A DNA stretch of 64,000 nucleotides from Luteimonas huabeiensis HB2. GTDB lineage: Bacteria; Pseudomonadota; Gammaproteobacteria; Xanthomonadales; Xanthomonadaceae. Position 1 is the first letter of the stretch; every line of letters begins with the position of its first letter. Below, one piece after another: positions 30,803-40,616 of the stretch. A model generated the notes under the pieces. The model searched no databases, was not told the origin of the DNA, and saw only the letters and a list, made by a program, of their open reading frames with translations. A program made the position numbers and the translations under genes. The stretch is from contig NZ_JAAN01000035.1 in assembly GCF_000559025.1 (NCBI RefSeq), positions 124,001-188,000 of the forward strand, given 5' to 3'.

Positions 30803-31708
30803 TCAATCCGCCGCGGCCGCCAGCGCATCCAGCACGCCCGCCAGGCCGTCGCGCCAGTCCGGGAGCGCGACGCCGAAATCGCGCTGCAGCGAGGCGGTAT
30901 CCAGGCACGAATAGGCCGGGCGGCGCGCAGGCGTCGGATAGTCCGCCGTGGCGATCGCTTCGACCCGTGGCGCGCGCGCCAGCAGGCCGCGCGCCACCGC
31001 ACCGGCGAAGATCGCCTCGGCGAAGCCGTGCCAGCTGGTCTGGCCGGCCGCGGTCAGGTGCCAGGTGCCGGAGCGTTCGCCCCCCGCGGCCAGCGCCCGC
31101 GCGGTGACGTCGGCGATCAGCGCGGCCGGGGTCGGCGTGCCGACCTGGTCGGCCACCACCCGCAGGACGTGGCGCTCGGCCCCCAGGCGCAGCATGGTGC
31201 GCAGGAAGTTGTGGCCGTGGGGGGCGTAGACCCAGGCGGTGCGGAAGATCAGGTGGCGGCCGCCGGCGGCGCGGATCGCCGCCTCGCCGGCCAATTTGCT
31301 CGCGCCGTAGACGCCGAGCGGCGCAGTGGCATCGTCGGGCCGGTACGGGCGCGTGGCGCTGCCGTCGAATACGTAGTCGGTCGAGTAGTGCACCAGCGGC
31401 ACGCCGTGCGCGGCGCACCAGCCGGCGATCGCCCCCGGCGCGCGCGCATTGGCGGCGAACGCCGCCTCGGGCTCGCTCTCGGCACGGTCGACGGCGGTGT
31501 AGGCCGCGGCGTTCACCACCACGGACGGGCGCTCGCGGTCCAGCAGCGCCAGCGCCTGGCCCGCATCGGCGAAATCGGCGCGAGCGCAAGGGCTGCCATC
31601 TGCCAGAGCGCCGCTGCGCGTTGCCGCCACCAGGCGATCGCCGCCGGCCAGCGCGCGCAGCAGCTCGCGCCCGACCTGCCCGTTGGCGCCGAAGACCAGG
31701 ATCGTCAT
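30803..31708 (-). CDS. rfbD: dTDP-4-dehydrorhamnose reductase
   Basis: 301 aa. Last step to dTDP-L-rhamnose. NADPH loop [42 protein letters not shown] with the Tyr/Lys pair, [14 protein letters not shown], and VADQVGTPT. The ATG overlaps the rfbC stop (ATGA), so it is the last gene of a tightly coupled rfbB-A-C-D operon on the minus strand. Confidence 0.95.
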   Translation of the reverse strand: MTILVFGANGQVGRELLRALAGGDRLVAATRSGALADGSPCARADFADAGQALALLDRERPSVVVNAAAYTAVDRAESEPEAAFAANARAPGAIAGWCAAHGVPLVHYSTDYVFDGSATRPYRPDDATAPLGVYGASKLAGEAAIRAAGGRHLIFRTAWVYAPHGHNFLRTMLRLGAERHVLRVVADQVGTPTPAALIADVTARALAAGGERSGTWHLTAAGQTSWHGFAEAIFAGAVARGLLARAPRVEAIATADYPTPARRPAYSCLDTASLQRDFGVALPDWRDGLAGVLDALAAAAD

Positions 31709-32262
31709 GGCGCGTAGACCGGCAGCCGTTCCTCGGCCACGTCGGCCAGCCGCGGCGCCGCGGCGTCCTTGTCCGACAGCACGGGCGATGCGATCGGCCA
31801 GTCGATGCCGATGTCCGGATCGTCCCAGCGCACGCCGGCGTCGGCCTCCTTCACGTAGACGTCGGTGCACAGGTAGCTGAAGACCGCGCGCTCGGACAGC
31901 ACCGCGAAACCGTGCGCAAAGCCCTCCGGAATCCAGAGCTGCCTGCGGTTCTCCGCGCTCAGCACCACGCCGATCCAGCGACCAAAGTGGGGCGAACCGC
32001 GGCGAATGTCCACGGCAACGTCGAAGACCTCGCCTTCCAGCACGCTGACCAGCTTGCCCTGCGGCCGCGGCCACTGGTAGTGCAGGCCGCGCAGCACGCC
32101 CTGGGCCGAGGACGAGACGTTGCTCTGCACGAAACGAGTCGGCAGCCCGTGCTCGCCGAAGCGTTCGGCATTCCAGGTCTCGAAGAAAAAGCCGCGCGCA
32201 TCGCCGAACACCGCAGGCTCGATGATCGTGCAGCCCGGCAATTCGGTGCGTTCGATCTTCAT
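31705..32262 (-). CDS. rfbC: dTDP-4-dehydrorhamnose 3,5-epimerase
   Basis: 185 aa, RmlC cupin. Signatures: [31 protein letters not shown] with the active-site His, [39 protein letters not shown], and the Tyr region YLCTDVY. Its start overlaps rfbA's stop and its stop overlaps rfbD's start, each by four bases. Confidence 0.95.
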   Translation of the reverse strand: MKIERTELPGCTIIEPAVFGDARGFFFETWNAERFGEHGLPTRFVQSNVSSSAQGVLRGLHYQWPRPQGKLVSVLEGEVFDVAVDIRRGSPHFGRWIGVVLSAENRRQLWIPEGFAHGFAVLSERAVFSYLCTDVYVKEADAGVRWDDPDIGIDWPIASPVLSDKDAAAPRLADVAEERLPVYAP

Positions 32263-33146
32263 GGCACCACCCCGCGCTGCGCCAGCGTGTGCAGGTACTG
32301 GCCGTAGCCGTTCTTGCGCAGCGGGGCGGCCAGCGCCTCCAGCTGCTCGGCGTCGATCCAGCCCTGCCCGAATGCGATCTCTTCGGGGCAGCAGACCTGC
32401 AACCCCTGCCGGGTCTGGATGGTCTCGATGAAGTTGGCCGCCTCGTGCAGTGACTGGTGGGTGCCGGTGTCGAGCCAGGCATAGCCGCGGCCGAGTTGCT
32501 CGAGATACAAGGCGCCCTCGTCGAGATAGCGGCGGTTGAGGTCGGTGATCTCCAGCTCGCCGCGCGGCGAGGGCTTCAGCTCGGCGGCGTAGTCGCTGGC
32601 GCGGCCGTCGTAGAAGTACAGCCCCGTCACCGCGTAGTTGGAGCGCGGGCGTTCCGGCTTCTCGGCGATGTCGATCACCTTGCCTTGCGCGTCGAACTCG
32701 GCCACGCCGTAGCGCTCTGGATCGTTGACCCAGTAACCGAAGACCGTCGCACCGTGCGTACGCGCATCGGCACGGTGCAGGATGTCGCGAAAGCCGTGGC
32801 CATGGAAGATGTTGTCGCCCAGCACCAGACAGCTCGGCTGACCGCCCACGAAATCGCGCCCGATCAGATAGGCCTGGGCCAACCCATCCGGACTCGGCTG
32901 CACGGCATACTGGATGTCCATGCCCCACTGCGCGCCGTCGCCCAGCAGCGCCTGGAACAGCGCCTGTTCGTGCGGGGTATTGATGATCAGCACCTCGCGG
33001 ATGCCCGCCAGCATCAGCACGCTGAGCGGGTAGTAGATCATCGGCTTGTCGTAGACCGGCAGCAGTTGCTTGCTCACGCCCTTGGTGATCGGGTACAGCC
33101 GCGTCCCGGAGCCGCCGGCGAGGATGATGCCCTTGCGCGCGGTCAT
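32259..33146 (-). CDS. rfbA: Glucose-1-phosphate thymidylyltransferase
   Basis: 295 aa. Makes dTDP-glucose. [16 protein letters not shown] nucleotide loop, [46 protein letters not shown] and [13 protein letters not shown]. Overlaps rfbB by four bases at its start and rfbC at its stop. Confidence 0.96.
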   Translation of the reverse strand: MTARKGIILAGGSGTRLYPITKGVSKQLLPVYDKPMIYYPLSVLMLAGIREVLIINTPHEQALFQALLGDGAQWGMDIQYAVQPSPDGLAQAYLIGRDFVGGQPSCLVLGDNIFHGHGFRDILHRADARTHGATVFGYWVNDPERYGVAEFDAQGKVIDIAEKPERPRSNYAVTGLYFYDGRASDYAAELKPSPRGELEITDLNRRYLDEGALYLEQLGRGYAWLDTGTHQSLHEAANFIETIQTRQGLQVCCPEEIAFGQGWIDAEQLEALAAPLRKNGYGQYLHTLAQRGVVP

Positions 33147-34198
33147 GCCGTGGCCCCCATGCGCTCCAGCCGGTAGCTGCCGTCGAGGATGCGCTGCACC
33201 CAGTCCTGATTGGCCAGGTACCAGTCGACCGTCTTGGCGATGCCGCTGTCGAAGTCGTGGCGCGGGCGCCAGCCGAGTTCGTCGCGCAGCTTGGAAGCGT
33301 CGATGGCGTAGCGCCGGTCGTGACCCGGGCGATCGGCGACGAAGGCGATCTGGCTGCTGCGCGGCCGGCCGTCCTCGCGCGGGCGGCGCTCGTCGAGCAG
33401 GCGGCAGATCGTGCGCACGACCTCGATGTTCTCGCGCTCGGCATCGCCGCCGACGTTGTAGGTCTCGCCCACCTGCCCCTTCGCCAGCACCGTGCGGATC
33501 GCTTCGCAGTGATCGGTCACGAACAGCCAGTCGCGCACCTGCCGGCCGTCGCCGTACACGGGCAACGGCTCTCCGGCCAGCGCCTTGGCGATCGTCAGCG
33601 GAATGAGCTTCTCCGGGAAGTGATAGGGCCCGTAGTTGTTGGAACAGTTGGTGGTGAGCGTCGGCAGGCCATAGGTGTGGTGGAAGGCGCGCACCAGGTG
33701 GTCCGAGGCGGCCTTGGAGGCCGAATACGGCGAGTTCGGCGCGTACGGGGTGGTCTCGGTGAACTTGCCGGTCTCGCCGAGCGAGCCGTAGACCTCGTCG
33801 GTGGACACGTGCAGGAAGCGGAACGCCGCCTTGACCTCCCCGTCGAGCGCCTTCCAGTAATCGCGCACGGCCTCCAGCAGGGCCAGGGTACCGACCACAT
33901 TGGTCTGCACGAACGCCGCCGGTCCGTCGATGGACCGATCGACGTGACTTTCGGCGGCGAAGTTGAGCACCGCATCGGGCCGATACTCGGAAAGCAGGCG
34001 CGCCACCAGCGCGCGGTCGCCGATGTCGCCGTGCACGAACACGTGGTCCGGATTGCCCTCGAGCGAGGCCAGCGTGTGCAGGTTGCCCGCATAGGTCAGC
34101 GCGTCGAGGTTCACCACGCGCGCGCCCTGGCGCACCGCCTCGAGTACGAAGTTGCCGCCGATGAAGCCGGCCCCGCCGGTCACGAGCCAGGTTGGCAC
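33143..34198 (-). CDS. rfbB: dTDP-glucose 4,6-dehydratase
   Basis: 351 aa. First committed step to dTDP-rhamnose. NAD loop [21 protein letters not shown], the [13 protein letters not shown] catalytic block, [14 protein letters not shown] with Tyr/Lys, [14 protein letters not shown], and [11 protein letters not shown]. The start is a GTG at 34198 with AAGGAG 8 bases upstream. First gene of rfbBACD; divergent from etfB across 210 bases. Confidence 0.96.
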   Translation of the reverse strand: MPTWLVTGGAGFIGGNFVLEAVRQGARVVNLDALTYAGNLHTLASLEGNPDHVFVHGDIGDRALVARLLSEYRPDAVLNFAAESHVDRSIDGPAAFVQTNVVGTLALLEAVRDYWKALDGEVKAAFRFLHVSTDEVYGSLGETGKFTETTPYAPNSPYSASKAASDHLVRAFHHTYGLPTLTTNCSNNYGPYHFPEKLIPLTIAKALAGEPLPVYGDGRQVRDWLFVTDHCEAIRTVLAKGQVGETYNVGGDAERENIEVVRTICRLLDERRPREDGRPRSSQIAFVADRPGHDRRYAIDASKLRDELGWRPRHDFDSGIAKTVDWYLANQDWVQRILDGSYRLERMGATA

Positions 34199-34332
34199 TG
34201 GGTAGATCTCCTTGTGGGGGCGCAACGCGCCGAGTCGAGGTAAAGCCGCTGAAACAGGATATACGCTTCCCGGCGTCCGCCGCCCGGCCAAAGCTGAACT
34301 CAGGGCCGGTCGCACGGCCGCCCCCCAGCCGC

Positions 34333-34338
34333 TAGAAT
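34333..34338 (+). promoter_or_regulatory. Possible -10 element for etfBA
   Basis: TAGAAT in the 210-base divergent space between rfbB and etfB, about 70 bases before the etfB ATG. The -35 region is not recognisable, so this is tentative. Confidence 0.3.
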
Positions 34339-34408
34339 CCCGGGGTTCGCCCCGGGCCGGCCGCCGCGGCCGGGAGAGACCCGCCAGCATTCAAGGAATC
34401 CCGCTCTG

Positions 34409-35155
34409 ATGAAGATCCTCGTCGCCTACAAGCGCGTGGTGGACTACAACGTCCGCATCCAGGTCAAGCCGGACGGCTCCGGCGTCGTCACCGACGGCGT
34501 CAAGCTCTCGCCAAACCCGTTCGACGAGATCGCGCTGGAAGAAGCCCTGCGCCTGCGCGACAAGGGCGTCGCCAGCGAGGTCGTGGTCGCCACCATCGCC
34601 CCGGCGGACGCCCAGCCGCACCTGCGAAACGGCCTGGCCATGGGCGCCAACCGCGCCATCCACGTGGTCAGCGACCGGGCCATCCAGCCGCTGACCGCGG
34701 CCCGCACCCTGCTCAAGCTGATCGAGAGGGAGCAGCCCGGGCTGGTCCTGCTGGGCAAACAGGCCATCGACGACGACGCCAACCAGACCGGGCAAATGCT
34801 GGCCACGTTGTGGTGCCGCCCGCAGGCCACCTTCGCATCGAAGCTGGAGGTCGCGGGCGACAAGGCCACCGTGATCCGCGAGGTGGACGCCGGCCTGGAG
34901 ACCCTGGAAGTGGACCTGCCGGCGGTGGTCACCACCGACCTGCGCCTCAACGAGCCCCGCTTCATCAAGCTGCCCGACATCATGAAGGCCAAGAGCAAGC
35001 CGCTGGAAACGATTCCCTTCGCCGATCTCGGCGTCGATCCCGGCGACTTCCTCGAGACCACGCACTATGCCGCGCCCGCCGGCCGCAGCCGCGGTGTGAT
35101 GGTCAAGGATGCCGCCGAACTGGTCGCCAAGCTCAAGGAAAAGGGCCTGCTGTAA
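34409..35155 (+). CDS. etfB: Electron transfer flavoprotein beta subunit
   Basis: 248 aa. MKILVAYKRVVDYNVRIQVK start, the AMP-site and DLRLNEPRFIKLPDIMKAKSK signature with the recognition loop toward acyl-CoA dehydrogenases, ending in a KLKEKGLL tail. Carries electrons from acyl-CoA dehydrogenases to ETF-QO (23966-25609). Followed by etfA after 89 bases. Confidence 0.96.
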   Translation: MKILVAYKRVVDYNVRIQVKPDGSGVVTDGVKLSPNPFDEIALEEALRLRDKGVASEVVVATIAPADAQPHLRNGLAMGANRAIHVVSDRAIQPLTAARTLLKLIEREQPGLVLLGKQAIDDDANQTGQMLATLWCRPQATFASKLEVAGDKATVIREVDAGLETLEVDLPAVVTTDLRLNEPRFIKLPDIMKAKSKPLETIPFADLGVDPGDFLETTHYAAPAGRSRGVMVKDAAELVAKLKEKGLL

Positions 35156-35244
35156 CCCGTCCCATCGCCGCTTCCGCAGGGAAGCGCGGGGCCGGGGCGC
35201 GCGGCCGACGCCGCCGCGACCCGCCCCACTCTCAGGAGAACGTC

Positions 35245-36183
35245 ATGTCCAAGGTTCTGATCGTCGCCGAGCACCACGAAGGCCGGCTCAACGGCGCCAC
35301 CGCCAAGTGCGTCGCCGCCGCCGGCGCGCTGCAGCCCGAGGCCGTCGACATCGTCGTCCTGGCCGCGGACGCCGCGCCCGTGGCCGCCGAGGCTGCACAG
35401 ATCGAAGGCGTGCGCAAGGTACTGGCGGTCAGCGCCGAGGCCAATGCGCACCCAATCGCGCAGGTGCTGGGGCCGCAGGTGGCCAAGCTCGCCCAGGGCT
35501 ACAGCCACGTGTTCGGCCCCTCCACCACGTTCGGCAAGGACCTGATGCCGGTCGTCGCCGCCCTGCTGGGCACCGCGCAGGTCTCCGACGTGATGGCGGT
35601 GGAAAGCACGCACACCTTCAAGCGCCCGATCTACGCCGGCAACGCGATCGTCACCGTCCAGGCGCCCACCGACCGGCCGGTCGTGGCGACCGTGCGCTCC
35701 GCCTCCTGGCCGGAAGCCGCCCGCGGCGGCAGCGCGGAGGTCGAAGCCGTATCGGTGGAGGCCCAACTGCCCAGCCACACCCGCTTCGTCGGCCTGGCGG
35801 CCGGCAGCAGCGACCGCCCCGATCTGCAGAGCGCGCGCCGCGTCGTCGCCGGCGGCCGCGGCGTCGGCTCGGAGGAGAACTTCCGCATCATCTTCGACTT
35901 CGCCGACAAGCTTGGCGCGGCGGTGGGCGCCTCGCGCGCGGCCGTGGACGCGGGCTACGTGCCCAACGAACTGCAGGTCGGCCAGACCGGCAAGATCATC
36001 GCGCCCGAGCTCTACGTCGCCATCGGCATTTCCGGTGCGATCCAGCACCTGACCGGCATCAAGGACGCCGGCACCATCGTCGCCATCAACAAGGATGCCG
36101 ACGCGCCGATCTTCGAGATCGCCGACATCGGGCTAGTGGGGGATTTGTTCAAGGTGCTGCCGGAGCTGGAAGCGACGCTCTGA
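35245..36183 (+). CDS. etfA: Electron transfer flavoprotein alpha subunit
   Basis: 312 aa. FAD-binding C-terminal half: [56 protein letters not shown], and [27 protein letters not shown] precedes the ATG. etfA is the classic left border of the LPS locus in Xanthomonas. The first polysaccharide gene starts only 24 bases after its stop without a visible terminator, so the glycan genes may be read through from etfBA. Confidence 0.96.
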   Translation: MSKVLIVAEHHEGRLNGATAKCVAAAGALQPEAVDIVVLAADAAPVAAEAAQIEGVRKVLAVSAEANAHPIAQVLGPQVAKLAQGYSHVFGPSTTFGKDLMPVVAALLGTAQVSDVMAVESTHTFKRPIYAGNAIVTVQAPTDRPVVATVRSASWPEAARGGSAEVEAVSVEAQLPSHTRFVGLAAGSSDRPDLQSARRVVAGGRGVGSEENFRIIFDFADKLGAAVGASRAAVDAGYVPNELQVGQTGKIIAPELYVAIGISGAIQHLTGIKDAGTIVAINKDADAPIFEIADIGLVGDLFKVLPELEATL

Positions 36184-36207
36184 CAGTCCAACAACGCGCG
36201 ACAGCGA

Positions 36208-37167
36208 GTGCGCCCATTATTGCGTCTAAGCAGCAAGGCCTCGTCCGCTGCATGGCTTTGCGTCGCAGCGGCGTGTTATTTCATCGCGCTGCTCTGGCTG
36301 GAACACGACCTGGAAATCATGAGCCGGTTGCGCTCGATCTCCGGGCCGCTCTTGGCGACGCTGCCGCTGGCCCTCGGCAGCTTCGCTTTGCGTTTTCTCC
36401 GCTGGCGGCTCCTGCTGGAGCGGTCGGGCCATCCCATCGCCCTGTCGAGCTTTTCCGCCTATCTCGCCGGCTTCGCCTTCACGGCCTCGCCCGGAAAAGC
36501 AGGTGAGCTGATCCGGATCCGCTATTTCCTCCGGCAAGGCGTGCCAGCAGCACGGACGATCTCGGCATTCGTCTTCGAGCGGGCATGCGATCTGGCTGTC
36601 GTGCTGGGGCTCGCCGCGGTGGTCGCGGTGTTGGTGCCGGCGTTCGCCCTACTGGCAGTCGTCATCGCCGCGATTCTGGCCGCGATCGTGCTCTGCGCCC
36701 GGGCCCCTCTCGTGCTGCGCCTCCTCCGACGCGGTATCCACGTCAGGGCACCAGGGCACTGGATCGCACGCGCTGCGGCAGCGCTACTGGACGGGCTTGC
36801 CGGCGTCCGCCCATTGCTCGCTTGGCAGACCGTCCGCCCTAGCCTGGGCCTGGGCGCGCTCGCGTGGCTGCTTCCGAGCATCGCGTTCGGCGTGCTGTGC
36901 AAGGCCCTGGGTATCTCGCTCCCCTGGTGGACCCTGATCGGCCTATACCCGGCGGCCATGCTGATCGGCGCTTTGTCGTTCGTGCCTGGCGGCCTGGGAA
37001 CGACCGAAGCGGCGATCGTAGTGCTCCTGGGCACCCTCGGCATAGATTTTCCCGACGCGATAACGGTTGCGATCGCGATCAGATTGGCGACTCTTTGGGT
37101 GTCCATCGTGCTGGGGATGGCATGCCTCGCCTGGCTGGAGTTGCGGCCCGCGCTCGCTAACCGCTGA
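36208..37167 (+). CDS. Flippase-like integral membrane protein (LPG_synthase_TM type)
   Basis: 319 aa with about 8 membrane segments. The [19 protein letters not shown] region, [20 protein letters not shown] and [17 protein letters not shown] are the marks of the lysylphosphatidylglycerol-synthase transmembrane domain family, which includes presumed flippases for polyprenyl-linked sugars. The start is a GTG at 36208. In an operon with UbiA, DprE1 and DprE2 homologues, a role in flipping a lipid-linked sugar (possibly polyprenyl-phosphate-pentose) across the inner membrane is plausible; donor not shown by sequence. GC content drops here relative to etfA. Confidence 0.8.
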   Translation: MRPLLRLSSKASSAAWLCVAAACYFIALLWLEHDLEIMSRLRSISGPLLATLPLALGSFALRFLRWRLLLERSGHPIALSSFSAYLAGFAFTASPGKAGELIRIRYFLRQGVPAARTISAFVFERACDLAVVLGLAAVVAVLVPAFALLAVVIAAILAAIVLCARAPLVLRLLRRGIHVRAPGHWIARAAAALLDGLAGVRPLLAWQTVRPSLGLGALAWLLPSIAFGVLCKALGISLPWWTLIGLYPAAMLIGALSFVPGGLGTTEAAIVVLLGTLGIDFPDAITVAIAIRLATLWVSIVLGMACLAWLELRPALANR

Positions 37168-37197
37168 TCGACCGTCACGGCCGCTGCCTGCGCCGCG

Positions 37198-38580
37198 GTG
37201 GCCGCCCGCGGCCACGCCCGACAACCGCGAGGAGGCCAGCTGCTCGCGCTGCTCGCGCGCAACCCGCTTTATCTCCTGATGCTGCCGCTATGGCTGTTGC
37301 GGGGTAAAGCAGCGCTCAAGCGAGAGCTCGCCCGGCGCGTACAGCTCCCACCCGATGCCCTGCCCTACAACCCGGCAGTGCTTGAACTCCTGAGGACGAC
37401 CACACAACGGCCCAGAGTGCTCTGCACTGCGTCAGACATGCTGCTGGTGGAGCCGATCGCCAAGCACCTTGGGCTCTTCGAGCAGGTCATCGCAAGCGAT
37501 GGGCAACGCAATCTCGCCGGATCACACAAAGCGCAAGCGCTTGTGGACGCATTCGGCGAAAAGAACTTTGATTATGTGGCCAACGGCCGCGTCGACCTCG
37601 AAGTCTGGCGGCACGCATCCGGCGCCTGGGTCGTCAATAACGACACCGCGCTTGCGGAGGCCGTTGCGCGTCTTACTCGCGTTCATGCCCACTGGCCAGC
37701 GCCTGCCCGAGCAAAGGCTTGGCTCAAGGCACTGCGCCTGCACCAGTGGCTGAAAAACCTGCTGGTCCTGGTGCCCCTGGTGATGGCGCATAGAGTGTTC
37801 GAGCCAGACGCTCTTTGGCAGGCCATGATCGCAGTGGTGTCCTTCGGATTGTGCGCATCCGGCGTCTATGTGCTCAACGACCTGCTCGACCTGGTCCCGG
37901 ATAGGCAGCACCCCCGCAAGCGGCAACGCCCATTCGCAGCCGGACATCTGCCGCTTCTGCAGGGGATATTCGCAGCGCCAGCGCTGACGCTCGCGGGATT
38001 GGCCCTCTCCATCGCGTGCGGACTCAATTTCACTCTTGTGCTGTTGACGTACTACGTCCTCACCCTGGCATATTCGCTGCGCTTCAAGCGCATCGTAATG
38101 ATCGACGTCGTCATGCTCGCTGGGCTCTATACGGTGCGCATCATCGGCGGCGCTGTCGCCATCGACGCGGAGCTGTCGTTCTGGCTGCTGGCGTTCTCGA
38201 TGTTCATGTTCCTCTCGCTCGCCCTGCTCAAACGGTATACCGAATTGCACGCCATGCTGGCCAGCGGAAAGAACAAGGCGAGCGGCAGAGGCTATTCCGT
38301 AGAAGACCTGCCGCTCCTCCAATCGCTAGGCGCGGCTTCCGGATACATCGCGGTCATGGTGATGGCGCTCTATATCAATAGCCCGCAGAGTCTGGAGCTG
38401 TATACCCGGCCCCAGGCATTGTGGCTGCTGTGTCCAGTCCTGCTGTACTGGGTGAGCCGTGTGTGGATCGTGGCCCATCGCGGCCAGATGCACGACGACC
38501 CGATCGTCTTCGCCGCTACCGATCGCGTCAGCCAAGTGGTTGTCGCGCTCTGCGGCATCTTCCTGCTGAGCGCTATCTGA
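37198..38580 (+). CDS. UbiA-type polyprenyl phosphoribosyltransferase with N-terminally truncated HAD domain
   Basis: 460 aa from a GTG at 37198. The C-terminal half is a UbiA prenyltransferase: NDLLDLVPDRQHPRKRQRP with the Asp metal motif, and MIDVVMLAGLYTVRIIGG; about 8 membrane segments. This subgroup includes decaprenyl-phosphate 5-phosphoribosyltransferase. The N-terminal part is a HAD phosphatase-like domain: VLCTAS (motif II), GSHKAQAL (Lys motif III), FDYVANGRVDLEVW (motif IV). The usual motif I, DxDGT, is absent: an in-frame stop at 37165-37167 bounds the frame, and the roughly 30 residues before homology begins (QLLALLARNP) are Arg/Ala/Gly-rich and unlike the family. The phosphatase should therefore be inactive. 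The stop overlaps the next start (TGATG). Confidence 0.82.
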   Translation: MAARGHARQPRGGQLLALLARNPLYLLMLPLWLLRGKAALKRELARRVQLPPDALPYNPAVLELLRTTTQRPRVLCTASDMLLVEPIAKHLGLFEQVIASDGQRNLAGSHKAQALVDAFGEKNFDYVANGRVDLEVWRHASGAWVVNNDTALAEAVARLTRVHAHWPAPARAKAWLKALRLHQWLKNLLVLVPLVMAHRVFEPDALWQAMIAVVSFGLCASGVYVLNDLLDLVPDRQHPRKRQRPFAAGHLPLLQGIFAAPALTLAGLALSIACGLNFTLVLLTYYVLTLAYSLRFKRIVMIDVVMLAGLYTVRIIGGAVAIDAELSFWLLAFSMFMFLSLALLKRYTELHAMLASGKNKASGRGYSVEDLPLLQSLGAASGYIAVMVMALYINSPQSLELYTRPQALWLLCPVLLYWVSRVWIVAHRGQMHDDPIVFAATDRVSQVVVALCGIFLLSAI

Positions 38581-39884
38581 TGCCGCGAGCAGGCGAGTCC
38601 TGGGGCAGATATCCCCGCGTCGAGCAGCGTATGGTGCGGCTCGTCGACCGCGACGCCGCCATGCCCGCTTTCGACGGACACGCACTGCCCCACGGGAACG
38701 GCCGGAGCTACGGCGACAGCTGCCTCGATCCCGGCGGCACGCTGCTGCATGCGCGCGGGCTGGACCGCTTCATCGCCTTCGACCCGGCCACGGGCATCCT
38801 GCGCTGCGAGGCCGGGGTCACCCTGGCGGAGATCATCGAACTGGTCTTGCCTCTGGGCTGGTTCCTGCCGGTGACGCCCGGCACCCGCTACGTGACGGTC
38901 GGCGGGGCCATCGCCAACGACGTACACGGCAAGAACCACCATCGCGTCGGCACCTTCGGCCATCATGTGCGCTCGCTGGAGCTGTTGCGCAGCGACGGCA
39001 GCCGCCGGAACCTCGTTCCCGGGGCGTCCGGCGGATGGTTCGAGGCGACCGTGGGGGGCCTCGGGCTCACCGGGCTCGTCACCTGGGCCGAACTGCAGCT
39101 GCGACGTGTGCCCGGCCCCTACCTGGAGACGGAGAACGTCCGCTTCGGCAATCTGGACGAATTCTTCGCGCTCTCGCGGGAGAGCGCCGACCGCTTCGAG
39201 TACAGTGTCGCCTGGATCGACTGCCTGGCGAGCGGGCACGCCTGCGGCCGCGGGCACTTCACCCGCGCCGACCACGCGACGCAGCTGCTTTCCAAGCGGC
39301 CGCCCGCCCCTGGACAGGGACTAGCGATCCCGCTGACCCCGCCTGTTTCGATGGTCAACCGGCTGACGCTGCGGCCCTTCAACGCCGCCTACTACTGGCG
39401 GCAGCCCGCGCCGCGCAAGCGGCAGACGAGCCACCTGCTGCCCTTCTTCTACCCGCTGGACGGCATCCGGGACTGGAACCGCATGTACGGACCGAACGGT
39501 TTCCTCCAGTACCAGTGTGTGCTGCCCCCATCGGAGGCGCACGCAGGGATCGCCGCATTGCTCGCCGAGATCGCCAAGAGCGGCAGCGGCTCCTTCCTCG
39601 CGGTGCTGAAGGAATTCGGCGGCCGCCCCTCGCCGGGCATGCTGTCGTTTCCCCGCGCCGGCACCACGCTCGCACTGGATTTCCCGAATACCGGAGACAG
39701 CGTGCTCCAACTGCTCGGACGCTTGGATCGCATCGTCGACGAGGCAGGAGGCGCGATCTATCCTGCCAAGGATGCGAGAATGCCGGGCGCTTCGTTCAGG
39801 CGGGCGTACCCCCGCTGGACCGACTTCCGCGATTTCGTCGATCCACGCCTTTCCTCCGGCCTTTGGCGCCGAGTCATGGAGTAG
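38580..39884 (+). CDS. DprE1-like FAD-dependent polyprenylphosphoryl-ribose 2-oxidase
   Basis: 434 aa. FAD-binding oxidoreductase of the VAO type. GNGRSYGDSCLDPGG and TPGTRYVTVGGAIANDVHGKNHH (residues about 100-121) match DprE1 of mycobacteria closely, as do RFEYSVAWIDCLASG, PNGFLQYQCVLP and YPAKDARM with the active Lys at about 397. DprE1 oxidises polyprenylphosphoryl-beta-D-ribose to the 2-keto form. The residue aligned with the benzothiazinone-target Cys387 of M. tuberculosis is Ala365. Start ATG at 38580 overlaps the upstream stop; DprE2 homologue follows after 2 bases. Confidence 0.88.
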   Translation: MPRAGESWGRYPRVEQRMVRLVDRDAAMPAFDGHALPHGNGRSYGDSCLDPGGTLLHARGLDRFIAFDPATGILRCEAGVTLAEIIELVLPLGWFLPVTPGTRYVTVGGAIANDVHGKNHHRVGTFGHHVRSLELLRSDGSRRNLVPGASGGWFEATVGGLGLTGLVTWAELQLRRVPGPYLETENVRFGNLDEFFALSRESADRFEYSVAWIDCLASGHACGRGHFTRADHATQLLSKRPPAPGQGLAIPLTPPVSMVNRLTLRPFNAAYYWRQPAPRKRQTSHLLPFFYPLDGIRDWNRMYGPNGFLQYQCVLPPSEAHAGIAALLAEIAKSGSGSFLAVLKEFGGRPSPGMLSFPRAGTTLALDFPNTGDSVLQLLGRLDRIVDEAGGAIYPAKDARMPGASFRRAYPRWTDFRDFVDPRLSSGLWRRVME

Positions 39885-39886
39885 AG

Positions 39887-40615
39887 ATGCAACGCGTTCT
39901 CATCATCGGCGCCACGTCGGCGATCGCGGAGGCCGCAGCGAGGCGCTTCGCCGCCCGCGGCGCCGCCATCCATCTGCTGGGCCGCCAGCACGCGCGGCTT
40001 CAGGCCATCGCCGACGATCTCGGCACGCGCGGCGCCCGCGTCAGCATTGGCATCCTGGACGTCAACGACGTCGACGAGCACGGCCAAGCGCTCGACGCCG
40101 CCTGGACCGAGCTGGGCGGCGTCGATGTGGCCCTGATCGCCCACGGCACCCTTCCAGACCAGGACGCGTGCGACGCATCGGTGGATCTGGCGCTGCGCGA
40201 GTTCGAGACCAACGGCACGGCGACGATCGCGCTGTGCGCCGCGCTGGCCCAACGACTCCGGGCCGGCAGCACGCTCACCGCAATCTCGTCCGTCGCCGGC
40301 GACCGGGGGCGTGCCAGCAACTATCTTTACGGCAGCGCCAAGGCAGCCGTCAGCGCCTACCTGAGCGGTTTGGGGCAACGCTTGCGCCCGTCCGGCATCA
40401 ACGTGCTGACCGTCAAGCCCGGCTTCGTCGATACGCCCATGACTGCGTCCTTCCAAAAGGGGCCGCTCTGGGCGACGCCGGACAGGGTGGGACGGGGCAT
40501 CGTCCGGGCGATCGATCGTCGCAAGGCCGTGGTGTATCTGCCCGCGTTCTGGTGGGCGATCATGTACGTCATCCGCGCCATCCCCGAGCCAATCTTCCGC
40601 AGGATCCGCCTCTGA
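39887..40615 (+). CDS. DprE2-like short-chain dehydrogenase
   Basis: 242 aa. NAD(P) loop GATSAIAEAAARRFA, AHGTLPDQ, SSVAGDRGRASNYLYGSAKAAV with Ser/Tyr/Lys catalytic residues, and KPGFVDTPMTAS. Its C terminus is hydrophobic (VYLPAFWWAIMYVIRAIP), as in DprE2. Right after a DprE1 homologue it should reduce the 2-keto intermediate to polyprenylphosphoryl-beta-D-arabinose, completing the epimerisation. Pathway assignment is by family and gene order. Confidence 0.87.
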   Translation: MQRVLIIGATSAIAEAAARRFAARGAAIHLLGRQHARLQAIADDLGTRGARVSIGILDVNDVDEHGQALDAAWTELGGVDVALIAHGTLPDQDACDASVDLALREFETNGTATIALCAALAQRLRAGSTLTAISSVAGDRGRASNYLYGSAKAAVSAYLSGLGQRLRPSGINVLTVKPGFVDTPMTASFQKGPLWATPDRVGRGIVRAIDRRKAVVYLPAFWWAIMYVIRAIPEPIFRRIRL

Positions 40616-40616
40616 C

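Noticed and set aside
34199-34408. JUMPstart/ops element before the polysaccharide genes
   Set aside because: No GGCGGTAG core was found in the divergent space between rfbB and etfB.
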